A stretch of 64,000 nucleotides of DNA from Hymenoscyphus infarciens (taxonomy: Eukaryota > Ascomycota > Leotiomycetes > Helotiales > Helotiaceae), in assembly GCA_001414345.1 (NCBI GenBank), contig LLCB01000138.1, positions 78,031 to 142,030 on the forward strand, in the 5' to 3' direction. The position numbers and the translations under genes are program-made. Below the pieces are notes generated by a model. That model saw only the letters and a list, made by a program, of their open reading frames with translations, was not told the origin of the DNA and made no database searches. How positions within the stretch are numbered: the first letter of the stretch is position 1; every line of letters begins with the position of its first letter. Positions 1 to 12,844 of the stretch are shown in pieces.

Positions 1-2531
1 TAATTAAATACTAAAGTACTTTTCTCTTTATATAATATATTAAAACCTTTACTAAATATATTACCTTCTCTATTATCTCTAAAGGTATAAAAGGTACTAT
101 TACTCTAATATCTTAATTACTTACTTCGTGAAAATATTAATAATATACTTCGATTTAGAGTACTAATTAAGTATAAGAGTCTAGAAGTTTTATATATATT
201 AAAGAACCTCTTATCTATAATTAAATTTAATAAGCTTTTAACTTTAAAAGTAAGAGACGATTTAAAAGCTAGCTTAATTAAGAAAGTTAACCTACGCTAA
301 AGAGTATCTTTTAAAGTCTCTTTACTAGGTTTTATTTCTAAGCTAAAGCTTAATAATAATTAATACTAAATATACTATTTATTCTATTTTAAAAGTTATT
401 TAATAAATTATTATATATTAGATAAATATATATATTTAAAGTACGTCTTTATCTAAGAGATATTAGCTATAGTATAAGAAGCTAGCTAAGAGTATATAAT
501 ACTTAAAAGAGATATATTTAACGCTTTTTAAATAGTATAAATTATACTATAAATATACTAGCTTTTAGGTTTCTAATAGAAAGGGATTTATTACGATTAT
601 ATAGTACTACTCTTTAGCTTTACTATAGTACTATTTATCTTTAATTTTTTTATAGAAGCTCTTAAATAGATAATATAGTTATACTTAAGATAGTATATTA
701 TAAGCTACTATTTAGATAACGAGTTTACTATATTTAAAGCTATTAAAGCTACGTCTTAATTTCGTAAGAAATAAGCTATAGAGTATAAGACTCTTATACG
801 AATACTAGGTATACTAATTAATAATAAAAAGAGCGTCTAAGGTACGCTCTTAGAAGTAATAGAATATCTAATAGATACTATTACTTTTAAGATCTCTATA
901 CTACTAGAAAAGCTAGCTAGAATAAAGCTTAAAATACGCTAATTTATTAACTATAAGAGTATTACTTATAATAAGCTTAAATCACTTACTAGCTTCTTAT
1001 CTTTTTACACTCTAGTAGTATAATTAAGCTAAGCCTTCTACTATAACTTCTAGATATTTATATATATATATAGCTTAACTACGTACTTTATATAAAAAGA
1101 AGACGTCTTTTAAAAGAAGTCTAAGAGAATCTTCAATAGTAGAATATAATACTACTACGGTTTAATAATATATACTTCTCTATTAATATCTGCTTATATA
1201 TATACCTCTTTTATAATACCTTTATTAAGAGCCTAGAGGCCTTCTTTTTAGAAGTAGATAATCTAAGATATAGTTAGTAAGAGTATATATATACGCTACT
1301 TATAGAATACGCTCTTTAGTTATCTCTCTTAGAGAATAGAAAGAATACTTAATTTAATATAAATATCTTTAAGATTAAAGTAGTAAAAGTATTCTTTAAA
1401 TAATAGAGAAGAATATAAGTAATAAAGAGAGTAGTAATCTATATAGATAATACTACTATATAGATTAGATATAATAAGTAGTTCTTAAGATATCTCTACT
1501 AAAATCGCCTCTTATAAGCTACTTTATACTAGACTATCTAATATAATATTAATATGTAATTAGAGTATATACTAAGAGTAGATAATATCTTAGTAAATAC
1601 TCTCTTATATAATCTATAGAGAATAGTAGCTAATTAGTATCTATACTAGTAGTCTCTTAATTTAATAATCTCTCTCTTAATTATCTTAAATATATAAAGA
1701 ATAAAGTTAAGATATCTAAGATATATATAAGACTCTTATAAGAGGTTCTAGATTAAGAGACTCTAGTAAATATAGCCTACGACGACTTTAGTACTTTATA
1801 AGTAAGTTTTAAGAAGAGTATATAGAGGGATTAGTTAAATTAGCCTTTTTACGATTTACTTAATATATATTAAATATAACCTAGATCTAACGCTATTCGA
1901 GTTCTTACTTTTATAATAAATTATAGCAGACGTTTAAGTAATATAGAGCTTTTATAAGAAGAAGAAGATAGAGCCTTTATTAATAGTATAATTATACTAG
2001 ATTATATTTTAAGCTTTAAAGACTAGGCCTCGAGTTCTATAGCTAGAATAGCTTAATAGTCTTAACTTTAAAGCTACTATAAAGCTAGCTTTTATAGAAT
2101 TCCTTTATATAGTAGAGATTACGTATAAAGGCGCTAATTTAGCTAATTATAGAGTATTTATATATATACGTCTTTAATAACGAGACGTTACTTTTACTAA
2201 AGAAGACGAATATATAATAGTATATCTTTAATCGAGTAAATTAGACTACGAGTATATAGAAGTAGAGATATTAGTATTAGATATAAAGTTACTTTTATAC
2301 TCTATAGTAGTACTTTAAGCGCTTTTTAATTTTAATTCCTAATCTTTTATAATACTACTCTTTTACTAGAAAAGTAGCTCTTTTATAAGAAACCGATATA
2401 TTAGCTCTTTATACTACTATCTTTAAATAGTTAGTATTAGTAATAGTATATTTTATTTAGAATATAGTTCTTATAGAGATATTATATAATATACTTTTAA
2501 TAGTAGTATATTAGATATAGATATTTAGATA
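1..2531 (+). pseudogene. RIP-degraded reverse transcriptase/RNase H retroelement relic, DIRS-like
   Basis: No open frame survives, but the plus strand still reads as an RT core broken by stops. Around 590-660 it gives YYDYIVLLFSF followed by FNFFIEALK, which looks like the YYEYLVLPFGLTNAPATF block after proline-to-leucine and glycine-to-serine changes. At about 800-940 it gives LGILINN and then EVIEYLIDT with LLEKLARIKL, the form of the connection region after the RT palm. At about 970-1050 KSLTSFLSFYTLVV resembles the SLLGFLNFAARVV segment of fungal DIRS-like elements. Downstream bases to 2531 are equally degraded and I could not identify a recombinase. CA and TG dinucleotides are nearly absent. 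It could also be a gypsy-type RT; the DIRS assignment rests on the post-RT segment and is inference. Confidence 0.45.
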
Positions 2532-2536
2532 CTTAG

Positions 2537-2930
2537 TATAAGAGGTTATATACGTATAGAGTAGACTATAGAGTAGGCTAAAGAGTAGGTTAGAAGTACG
2601 TAAGTTGAATCGGTATAGAGTAGGTTAGGTGATTACTAAATTACGTTTCTAAGAAGTTAAAGTATAAGTATAAAAGACTTAGTGAATTTTAACTTGATTT
2701 CTAACTAAAAGATAGAAGAGAGCTATATATACTTCTAGAGTAAATACTAGAAGCTTCTATAGCTTATAAATCAAAGGGGTTACTAGAAGGTTCTAGGGAT
2801 CACGTGTTCGCTTAACCGTAACCGAGAACGTAACCGAACCTTCTAGATAATACTAGAAAGAACTAGTATAGACTAAGGTTTAAACCTAAAGCCTATTAGT
2901 AAGTAAGGTAATTATTACCTAATACTAATA
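2537..2930 (-). repeat. 3' LTR of the copia element
   Basis: This 394-bp repeat matches 8086-8479 without length change at a constant offset of 5549 bp. Differences are scattered, mostly C/T and G/A, for example GAATCGGTATAGAGTAGG versus GAATCGGTATAGAGTAGA. It is the left copy, hence the 3' LTR because the element reads on the minus strand. Confidence 0.85.
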
Positions 2931-3189
2931 CACTCTCTTAATAAGTACTTTACTTAATAATAGAGGAAATACTTACTTAACTTTAAAGTAGAAGTAAGTA
3001 AATAAAGTAGAAGTAAATATTAACTTAACTTTAAAGTCTAAGTTAATAGACTAAGTAAGAGCTAAAAGTAGACTAATAACTAATCTAATCTTAAAGAACG
3101 AATACCTCTTTAAAGAGAGTAGTAAAAATAAATAAAAGTATCTCTTTAATAGAGAATACTAAATATATAGCTTATATAAAGCTAAGTTC

Positions 3190-6100
3190 TTTAAGAAAGT
3201 TCTTATACTTTACTTTATTTAAAGCTTTAGTAAAGCCGTCTGCTTTTTGTTCTTTAGTAGAGACGTATATAACGTCTATAATACTCTTAGTAATAAGGTC
3301 TCTTATAAAGTAATATTTCACGTTTATATATTTAGTACGTTTATGAAATATAAGGTTCTTGCTTAAGTCTATATAGCTTTTATTATTAATATATAGAGGG
3401 AACTTTACTTGTTTATAAAAGCCTAACTCTTTAAGTAAAGCTATAATATATATAGCTTCTTTAGTAGCTAGATTAAAAGCTATATATTCGGCTTTAGTAG
3501 AGCTTTAAGCTATAATAGACTAAAGCTTACTACGCTAAGTAAAGAGACTACCTGCTATATAGAATATATAGCTACTAGTAGACTTCTCGGTACTAATATC
3601 TCTAGCGTAATTAGCGTTAGTAAAGCTGCTTATATAAGAGAATAAGTTACTATAGTATTTAATACTATAATTAATAGTAGTATTAAGATATCTTAGAACT
3701 CTTTTAATAGCTTTAAAATGATTAGAGCTAGGATTACTAGTATACTTAGCTAATCTTATAACTGAATAAGCTATATTAGGTCTAGTTCCTAGAGTAATAT
3801 ATAGTAAATAACCTTGAAATAGCTTTATATCTAATTTAGACGCTTTATCTTTATTAGGTACTAGTTTTACTTTAGCTATTATAGGCGTATATATAGAATT
3901 AGCTTCTTTAAAGCTATACTTTTCTAATACTTTAGCTATATAATTACTTTAGTCTAGCTTTAGAACTCGATTATTATAAGAGTCTTTACTTATAGTAACG
4001 TTTATACCTAGATAGTCTTTTATAAGTCCTAAGTCTTTAACTATAAAGTGCTTTTCTAGGTCTTTAATAAGTTCTTTAGCTAATAGAATAAAAGGAGCTA
4101 TTATAGCTATATTATCTATATATATACTAAGTATAATAGACTTCTCTCTATTAATCTAAAGATAAGATTTAGAGTTTAAAAGACTATACTTTAAGTCTTT
4201 AAGAACTTTAGTTAAAGTATAGTACTAGATCTTAGCTAATTACTTTAAGCTATATAAAGCCTTTAAAAGTAATAGACTAGTAATACTATTACTTTCTTCT
4301 ATAAAGTAGTTACTTACTTTTAAGTAAGTACTTAGTTCTTTAGAAGGCTTTATATATAGATTACTAGTATTTATAGGTCTATAAGTAAAAGTAGATACTA
4401 TATCTATCTTATATATAATAAGACTATAAAGTATAGCTAAAGTAAAGACTAGTTTCTACGAAATCTGTTTAATAACTCTAGTATAAGAGTCTATATAGTC
4501 TCTTCTATAGATCTACTTAAAGCCTTTAGCTACGAATCGACTTTTTATCTCTATATAACCGTCTTTAAGGTCTTTAATCTTATAAACCTATCTAGTTTTA
4601 ATAGGTATAATAGAAGAAGTAGAAGAAGAGGAAGAGTCTAAAGAGCTATTAGTTTTCTAAGTCTTATTAGACTCTAAAGTGTTTAGCTCGCTTTATATAG
4701 ACTTAATCTAGTAGTCTTTATAAGGGTTACTAGGACTAATAGCTTCTTTATAAGTTTTAGGTTCTAAAATAAAACCTATAGGCTTTTTAATAGTAACTTT
4801 AGAAGTTATTATTATCTTTTTTTATAAGGTTTTCACCCTCTATTTTAGAGACTAAAAGAGTAGAAGTAGTATAGTTATAAAAGGAAGCTATATTAGCTTT
4901 TTTAGTATAGCTTCTATTATAGTTATAGCTAATAGCTTTTCGAGGTCTTAGATTAATAGATTCCTTTATAGCCTCTTCGTCTTCGCTTTCTACTATAGGA
5001 TTAATATCTTTTATAGCTTCTTCTTCTTCTAATTCTTCTATATTTATAGAAGGCTCTTTGTCTTTAGAAGGTTTATTTATAATCTCTAAAAGAGTATTAT
5101 AGTCTTCTAAATCGGAATCTAGTAGAGTACTATAGTCTTCTTTAGACTTATAGTCTTCTTTATATTCTAATTCTTCTTTAATAGTAATATCTCTAGTAGA
5201 GTCTATAGTCTTTTTATTAAAGTTATAGACTAAATAGTTATTAGAAGAATTAAAGCCTACTAGTATACCTTTATTAGCCTTAACTCCTAGCTTTCCTAGC
5301 TTATCTTTAAGTCTTACTTCTTTTAGCTTAAGATAATAATAAAGAGAGCCTAGTACTTTAATATAAGATATATTAGGCTTTTCTTTTAGAATAGCTTTAT
5401 AAGGAGTACTCTTTATAGTAGAGTTATAAGTCTAATTCTTTATATAAATTATAGACTTAACTAAGTAAGGCTAAAGATATAGCGGTATATTCTTTTCAGC
5501 TACTATAGCTATAAGTCTTTCTAGAATATATCTATTAAGACGCTCTAATATACTGTTCTGTTCTTGACTATAAGGGCTTATATAATCGTTATATATCCCG
5601 TTCTCTTTATAAAATAGATCCTACTTAGTACTCTTAAACTCTTTAGCGTTATCTAAGTATAATCCTTTAATAGAGATATTAAATTAATTCTTTAATAGCT
5701 TATATAGTTCTATTAAAGTATCTAAAGCCTCTAATTTAAGCTTAATAGTATAGATATAGACTAGTCTAGTCTTTCGACAAGTAAAGGTAATAAAGTAAGA
5801 TTCTCCTTTATTTCCTTTAACTCTAAAAGGACCGACTATATCTAGGTTAAAGTAAGTAAGAGAGTCACTATTACTAAGACTCTTTAAAGGTATATAGCTT
5901 ACTTTCTTAGTTAGTTTACCTAGATAGTAAGGTTTATAATTATCTATAGTCTTATTAGACTTATTACTAAGCTCAAAGTCTATAGTATTATCTATAGTTT
6001 TAACTAAATACTCCGGGTTTAAGTAATTAAGTCTCTTATATAATAGAGTAAGATTTTCTTCTTTAATAGACTTATTAATACTATAAACCACTTTTTTAAG

Positions 6101-7399
6101 CTTACTATAGTCTATAGCTAGTTTAGGAAGATAATAAGTATTATTTTACTAAATAACTTTAATCTTAATATTAGCTTTATTATTACTAATATAAGTATAG
6201 TCTTTATTAAGCTTAATATCCTAAACTTTACTAGCTAAAGAGTAAGCTAAAATTAGAGTATTATTAAAGCTAGGAACGTAGTATACGTTCTTAATAAGTA
6301 GCTCTATCCCTTTATAAGTAATAAGTATATTACCTTTACTTAATAAAGGTTCTTTAATATTATTAGCTACTATAATCGAGCTATTTAGATCTTTAAAATC
6401 AAGAAGCTAGTCTTTATTAAGTATAAAGTGTTTAGTAGCTCTAGAGTCTAATACTAGTCTATTATTAGAGCTAGTAAAGCTAGCTATTATATTATTATTC
6501 TTACTATTAGTACTAGCTAATATAATAACTCTAGGTAAAGCTTTAGAGTTATTAGAGTCTTTATCTTTATCTTTGTCTTTATTCTTCTTTTTATTCTTCT
6601 TAAAAGAATTATTACTAGTATTATTACTAGTATTATTAGAGCTCTTTCTAAGCTCTAGGTAAAGTATAAAGCATTTACTCTTAATATGCCCCTTTTTATT
6701 ATAGTAGGTATATAGAGAGCTAGTTTTAATAGAAGCTTTATTAGCTTCTTAATCACTTCTTTAAGTTATTCTAGACTCTTCGTCTATAAAGTCGCTTATT
6801 ATATCGTCTAAGTCTATAGAACTAATATCGTTTCTTATATCTTTATACTTTCTAGATATAAGAAAGCTAGAAAGGCTATTAAAGATAGTAACTAGTATAA
6901 AAGTATTAGATACTTTTTCGTCTAAGCTTCTTAAGTATATAGCTAAGGACTAGATTTCGGATATATACTCTTCTATAGTACTAAAGTTACTATAGTAGGC
7001 GTTAGTTATCTTATTATAATATTAACCTACTAGTTCTAGACTAGAGCTATTAAAGTCGGTCTTAATTTTATCTTAAAGATTAGAAGGAGAGTTAACGTCT
7101 ATATATCTCTTTAAATTATTAGAAGAGATAATAGCTTATAAAGTAGCTAAAGCTTTATTACTCTTAGCCTTATAATCGTCTAGTTTATCTTTGTATTTCA
7201 TAGCTAGTTCGTCTAATTTAGGCTCGTATTTACCTTCTTTTATCTTATTATAGTATAAAGACTTCCTAGGTTCTTTAATAGTACCTAAGATATAAGGTAT
7301 AAAACCGTTTATCTTTAGATAAAGCTCGGCTTCTATAAGCTACTCTATATAATTAGAGTAGTTGATTAGCTTCTCTCTTTTAAATAAAGTAGAAGACAT
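3190..7399 (-). pseudogene. Copia Gag-Pol polyprotein relic (gag, PR, INT, RT, RH)
   Basis: The frame opens with ATG at 7399 (MSSTLFKREKLINYSNY, a gag-like start) and runs leftwards through many TAG/TAA stops. Recognisable landmarks are a CCHC zinc knuckle near 6670-6715, now YTYYNKKGHIKSKC with its first two cysteines turned to tyrosine; an aspartic-protease site near 6430-6460, now VLDSRATKHF where DSGAT is normal; the GAG-pre-integrase/integrase core, still open for 135 codons at 5684-6091 (DIVGPF, FITFTCRKTRLVYIY); an RT catalytic box near 4105-4135 reading SIYIDNI in place of YVDD; and an RNase H motif near 3478-3505 reading SSTKAEYIAF. Cys-to-Tyr and Gly-to-Arg changes are G-to-A transitions on the coding strand, as RIP predicts. 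It cannot encode active proteins. Confidence 0.85.
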
Positions 7400-8085
7400 A
7401 TTTAAAACCTCTTTTTAAAGTCTATATATATATATATATATATATATAGATTAAAACATACTCTTTTAAGTACTTATTAGCTTTTTTAGTTAGAGAAGAA
7501 TAGTAAGCTTTATATTCTCTTTTAAATAAAAATAACTATACTATCTTTCTTTCTTACTAGGCTAGCTTATCTTATATAAGAATAGAATAACCTATATACT
7601 AATTAAGCTATACTTAACCCTTTCTAAGGATAGCTTTTTATAAGTATAGATAATAGTAGTCTTATATAATCTAAAAGTCTACTAGAAGAGATAGCTACTT
7701 CTTACTAGCTTCTTTATATATATAAGTCCTTATATAAAGGTAGCTATAAGCCTAGGCTCCTTAGTTTAAGAAGAAGGCTATACCACCTACTATAGGATAA
7801 CGTAATTGTATAGATATAGCTATAAGTCTAAGTATAAGTAGTATATATACGAGTTTTCGTATATATTTACTTATATCTCTAGCTTTACTCTCGCTAGAGC
7901 TTCTATCTTAGAGACGCAGGACATAGATCTCTTACTAAAGACTTTACTATTAGAGAGGGGTAGAGAGGGTAGAGTATACCACCGAATATAACGGTATTTA
8001 GACTAGAAGTCAGTAATAGCACGTAATATCACGTAAAACGAGTTCGGCTCCAGAGACCTAAAGTTGGCTCTCTAGGCTTATAACC

Positions 8086-8479
8086 TATAAGAGGTTATAT
8101 ACGTATAGAGTAGACTATAGAGTAGGCTAAAAGGTAGGTTAGAAGTATATAAGTTGAATCGGTATAGAGTAGATTAGATAATTACTAAATTACATTTCTA
8201 AGAAGTTAAAGTATAAGTATAAAAGACTTAGTGAATTTTAACTTAATTTCTAACTAAAAGATAGAAGAGAGCTATATATACTTCTAAAGTAAATACTAGA
8301 AGCTTCTATAGCTTATAAATCAAAGGAGTTACTAGAAGGTTCTAGGGATCACGTGTTTACTTAACTATAACCGAGAACGTAACTAAACCTTCTAGATAAC
8401 ACTAGAAAGAACTAGTATAGACTAAGGTTTAAACCTAAAGCCTATTAGTAAGTAAGGTAATTATTACCTAATACTAATA
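8086..8479 (-). repeat. 5' LTR of the copia element
   Basis: Right-hand copy of the 394-bp LTR and therefore the 5' LTR of the minus-strand element. The flanking base run CTTAG at 8480-8484 repeats 2532-2536. Confidence 0.85.
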
Positions 8480-8484
8480 CTTAG

Positions 8485-10303
8485 AAAGTAGACTTTAAAC
8501 ACTTTTAAGAGATATTTTACTCTAAGCTATTAGAAGCGATACCTTTTAAATAGACGCTTTTTAATAGATAGAGCTCTCTCTCTCCTAGTCTAGTAGGCTT
8601 TAGAAGATCTCTATAGTTAGTAGATAGTATATTCTCTATTATAACTATATTACTTTACTATTTACGCTACTTATAGTCTTTTATATATTACTTTTAAGGC
8701 TTTATTCTTTCTTATATTTATAGTAGCTTCTCTTTAATTAGTTAAGTAATCTTACTTAAAGTAGCTAATAATACTTACTCTTTTTACTCTTATATTAGTA
8801 AGATACTTAGAAAGCCTTCTATTTAGCTTAAAAAGAAGAAATATAAGAGAGTATAGAGTAAGATACTAGAAGCTTATTAGTAAATATAGAGATTTTTAAA
8901 ATAGCTTTAAATACGTATATATAACGAAAAGTAATAAATAAAAGAGAATTATAGTAAATTAAGAAATTAGCTTAATAAGTAGAGAGAGATATATATATAC
9001 TATCTCTTATATTAAGTAACCTCTATTCTATTAATACTACTTTCTATCGCTTTTAACGTTATATTAAGCTCTTTTTAACTCTACTCTTATACTCTTTTAT
9101 AATACGCTTACTAGGATTAGTTAGTACTTTTTTAGCTTATTAAATAAGTATAATAGCTAATAGTACTTACTCTTTTTACTCTTATATTAGTAAAATACTT
9201 AGAAAGCCTCTTAATTAGCTTAAAAAGAAGATATAGAAGAGAGTATAGAGTGAGATACTAGAAGCTAGCTATTAAATATAGAAATTCTTAAAATAGTCTT
9301 AAATATATATATATAATAAAAAGTAATAAATATAGTAGTAATATCGCCTCCTCGCTATTATATACTTACTCTCTATTATTTAACTCTTATATTATATTCT
9401 TTCTATTATTTTTAGATAAATAAGAGAGAAGAAAGAGAAAGAAGAGAAGAGAGAGAAGTAAGAGAAATATTTACTTTAAACTCCTTTTATCTATATTAGG
9501 AAAAACCTTCTCTTAGAATATTTACTTATCTTCTTATTTCTAACTCTCTCTTTTACTTATCTACCTCTCTTACTCTCTTTTATACTCTCTTAGTATACGT
9601 AGTATATAGAAGAATAGAATAAGAGAGTAAGAGAGTAAGAGAGTAAGAGTATAAAAGTATAAGAGAATAAGAGAATAAGATAATATAGTTATATATCTCT
9701 TGACTTTTTTAATTTACTATTTATAATTTATAATTTACGATTTAGTTAATTATAGCTTTTAGTATATATAAGATACTCTAAGTTAGTAGATATTTAGAGT
9801 AAAATTAGAAATAAAAAGTTAAAACAGTAATATTAAAGATAGTAATAACTTAGCTAAGAGTTTACTTTAAGAACGTACTAATTTATATCTAATTTAAAAA
9901 TTTTAAATAAAACTTCTAGCTTAGCTAGAAGTAAAGAGAGTAAGAAAGTAAGACTCTATACTAGAGTTAGTAGAGTTTTAGCTAGTTAAAAGCAAAGTTA
10001 TAACTAAATATTCTCGTATAATCTAAGTATCTAGAGATAATAAAAGAGGTAGTTTTAGATACGATATTATCTAAGTTTAGATATAGATATATAGTTATAT
10101 AAAACTTTATTACTTAGGCCTATATAGGCCGTCTCGTTCTCTTTAGCGATTCAGATCTAAATTAGAGTATTTAAAGACTTATTCTTTATTATCTTCTAAT
10201 TCTAATTCTACTTTAGAAGTAGTAGAAGATTCACTATTAGATCGTAGAGAGTTCGGTTCTAGACTAGAAGAGGTATTCTAAACTAAAGTACTAATATCTT
10301 ATA
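8485..10303. repeat. RIP-degraded repeat block with a ~180-bp direct duplication and a MITE fragment
   Basis: About 180 bp at 8763-8941 recur in direct orientation at 9153-9333 (both contain TTTTTACTCTTATATTAGTA and CTTAGAAAGCC, then a GAGTATAGAGT run). The second copy runs into bases 9325-9780, which match the interior and right inverted terminal repeat of the mariner-like MITE family seen complete at 35558-36325 (AATTTACGATTTAG then CTTTTAGTATATA). No readable gene is present; CA/TG dinucleotides are scarce. Confidence 0.5.
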
Positions 10304-10313
10304 ACTTAGCGTT

Positions 10314-10877
10314 AATATTTTAGGTTTCTCTACCTAATCTATTATTCTATTCTATCTTAATACTTCTTCTCTCTCCTACCTCTATTTTAAAGCTATCTCG
10401 TCTTCTCTTATTTTTAAATTCTAGCTTTTCTAGCTACTTCTATTCTATAGTACTTACTTACCTTTCTTTACTAAATAGAGAGGCTAGGATAGAAAGAGTT
10501 AGACTAGTTAATTTCGCTTAAAGCCTAGAAGATAGGTAGAAAAGAGAGTCTAGGCTACTAATTTCGCTTAATATCTAGAAAGTAGATAGAAAAGAGAGTC
10601 TAGGTTACTAATTTCGCTTAATATCTAGAAAGCGAGTAGAAAAGAGAGTCTAGGTTCTAATTAGAGAGTTATATTCCTAATCCTACTCTAGCTTAGCCTC
10701 CTTTTTTTATCTACCTAGCTACTTCTATTCTATTTTTAGAACTTTCCTAGCTACTTCTATTCTAGTTAGAGTACCTATTCTACTAAACTTAGCCTAGCCT
10801 CTTCTATCCTTACCTAAGTAAGTAGCCTATTCTATTCTAAGTACTAGGCTAACTAAGGTAGAGAAAGCTAAAACACT
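10314..10877 (+). mobile_element. Mutator-type MITE, copy 1, with perfect 10-bp target duplication
   Basis: The element starts AATATTTTAGG and ends GCTAAAACACT, imperfect inverted termini (AGTGTTTTAG in consensus, one end altered by G-to-A). It is flanked on both sides by the same 10 bp, ACTTAGCGTT (10304-10313 and 10878-10887). A 9-11 bp duplication is typical of Mutator-like transposons. A 60-bp unit is repeated three times inside (about 10505-10670, containing TTTCGCTTAA and AAAAGAGAGTCTAGG). It matches 12953-13486 in the opposite orientation. There is no coding capacity. Confidence 0.75.
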
Positions 10878-11364
10878 ACTTAGCGTTTTAGCGTTACTTC
10901 TTATCTATAGCTAAAAGATTAGATACTATTTTAGTAAAATTGTTTTTCTAATCTCTCTTCTTTATAATAGCTAAGTTTTAGAGCTAAGATATAATCTTCT
11001 CTTATATATAAAAGAACCTTTCTAATTCTTATACTACTCTAAGTATAGCTATACTTAAGAAGCGACTTCTAAAATTAGTAAAAGTTTCTTTAGTATATTC
11101 TTTATCTTTACTTATTTATAAGAATCTAAAAGTACTCTAAGTATCCTTCTACTTATAACTAGTTAGAAAGTATATATCTAAAAGAGTAATTATATCTTAA
11201 GAGTTATAGAAAGTAAGATCCGATTTAGACTAGTACCTAGGCTTAAGATAATCCCTAGCTAGTCTAGATATTATACTCTAAATAAGAGCTTTATATATTA
11301 GAAGTAAACTATAGTAGTCGACATTTATATAGAGTCTATTATATACTAATAGCTTCTATTATCG

Positions 11365-11539
11365 TGTCACGAGACAAAGGTGGGTTAGACAAAGGATCAC
11401 CTGATGATCCCCACCTTTTAAGCGAGGAGCATAGTATTTAAAGCCTTATGCTCTCCTCTATAGTTCTAGGAATTAAGCATCTACTTTAACTTCACTTTGC
11501 TTATCCCATGCTCTCGATATAGCTTCTGTAATTGCTATA
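11365..11539 (+). repeat. Candidate solo LTR (175 bp)
   Basis: The sequence starts TGTCACGAGAC, a start often seen in fungal gypsy LTRs, ends in TA (possibly a RIP-altered CA), and is bracketed by TATCG at 11360-11364 and 11540-11544. It keeps CA and TG dinucleotides (ACAAAGGTGGGTTAGACA, GGATCACCTGATGATCC) far more than its surroundings, which suggests later arrival or escape from RIP. There is no second copy in the window, so the LTR call is inference. Confidence 0.35.
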
Positions 11540-11544
11540 TATCG

Positions 11545-12310
11545 GTATATAGGTAAAATGCCGTTATCTAAAGATTTAATCTTTTTAGTTATCTTACTTT
11601 TTCGTCGGAGAGTATTTGAAGCGGCTTCGATACTAGGTCGAGTAGAGGTAGATTATTAGAAGACATTAGAGATAGAAGCGTCTCTTAGCTAAAAGGGGTA
11701 TAAAAGCAAAGGTTAGTTCAAACGAGAGTTCGAAAGAGCGTTAGATTAGAGAGAGTTCAAAGTAGCGATTTATTAATTTTGAACTATAAGCTCGCTTATT
11801 CTCTTTTTAAGCATAGCTAGTCGATCCTTTATCCTTTATTCTTCTACTTCTAAAGTTTATATAACTGTCTATATCTAGTCTAAATTTAAGAAGTCCCGCT
11901 AGTCTCTTTAACCTTTTATATTTTAGGACCTTTTAGGTCTTAGTATATAGATATAATTAAGAAAGAGTTTAGAGAGTTGTCTTTCAGAAAGAGAGATGTC
12001 TTTAGAAGAGAGTAGAACACCTCGTAGTAGAACTAGGTTCGACATTTCAAAGATATCGGTTTTAGAGAGAGAGAGAGAGTAGTAAGATTAGATTCGGAAG
12101 CCTTCGTAATAACTTCTATAAATAGTCGACTTTACTAAACCTTATATAGTATTCTCTATATAGAGAGAGTTATTAGGATTCTAAACACTTAGCGTATTTA
12201 AATCTCTTAATATATAAACACGATTCTTACTAGCTATCTATAACTAATACTAAACTCTAATATTACTAGCTATCTAGGAAGTCTCTAGAATCCCGGCTAT
12301 TTAAGAATAT
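11545..12310. repeat. Older repeat that hosts later MITE insertions; inverted copy at the window end
   Basis: Bases about 12080-12310 match the reverse complement of about 63775-63995 (shared words AGATTCGGAAGCCTTCG, AACACGATT and CCCGGCTATTTAAGAATATTAT). The same repeat continues at 12850-12952 and 13487-13870 after two younger insertions. No reading frame is preserved. Confidence 0.55.
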
Positions 12311-12844
12311 TATAATAGCATACTATCCTAGATAGCTAGGAGTACCTACCATATATGAGGTTTCAGCTATAGTTGTTGTTTCAGCTACTGTTGTCTTATA
12401 TTATCTGTTTTAGGAAGGTTACGTAGGCGACGTATAACGTTGGTCGGTTTCAGACCCTTTTATACTGTCTAAACCTCTTATATATAGCAGCCTACTCCTA
12501 GAGTTAGAGAGGGATAGTTTTTCCTTTTTATATAACGGCACGAAATACACGCTACAGGAGAAGAGGCATATAGGAGTGCGTTCGAGACTAGATAACATAT
12601 GTAAAAACTAGGCACTGATACGGAAGAAAAGGAAAAACTATCCCTCTCTAACTCTAGGAGTAGGCTGCTATATATAAGAGGTTCGGACAGTACAAAAGAG
12701 TCCGAAACCGACCAACGTTATATGTCGCCTACGTAACCTTCCTAAAACAGACAATATAAGACAATAGTAGCCGAAACAACAACCATAGCTGAAACCTCAT
12801 ATGTGGCAGGTACTCCCAGCTATCTTAGATAGCATACTATCACA
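12311..12844. mobile_element. Foldback MITE with ~210-bp inverted arms
   Basis: The left arm, about 12311-12525, and the right arm, about 12630-12844, are near-perfect reverse complements around a loop of about 100 bp. The termini are TATAATAGCATACTATC and, reverse-complemented, TGTGATAGTATGCTATC, the left one consistent with RIP of TGTGATAG. The flanks are AATAT at 12306-12310 and 12845-12849 (or AATATTAT, 8 bp, if the element is drawn three bases shorter). The uninterrupted host sequence is visible near 63785-63800. CA/TG content is higher than around it, so it is probably a younger insertion. Degenerate relatives lie at 13494-13870, 60780-60960 and 63110-63665. Confidence 0.75.

Larger units (their letters stand above)
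2537..8479 (-). mobile_element. Full-length RIP-inactivated Ty1/copia LTR retrotransposon
   Basis: Two 394-bp direct repeats (2537-2930 and 8086-8479) bound a 5.1-kb interior and are flanked by the same 5 bp, CTTAG, at 2532-2536 and 8480-8484, as expected for an integrase-made target duplication. Both LTRs now start TATAAGAGG and end AATACTAATA, so the usual TG...CA termini have become TA...TA, which is what RIP on both strands would do. The coding order on the minus strand is gag, protease, integrase, RT, RNase H, which is the copia order. A purine run, complement of 2931-2939, lies next to the left LTR where a polypurine tract belongs, and GGTTATAAG follows the right LTR where a primer-binding site belongs. 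It sits inside older repeat sequence. Confidence 0.88.
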
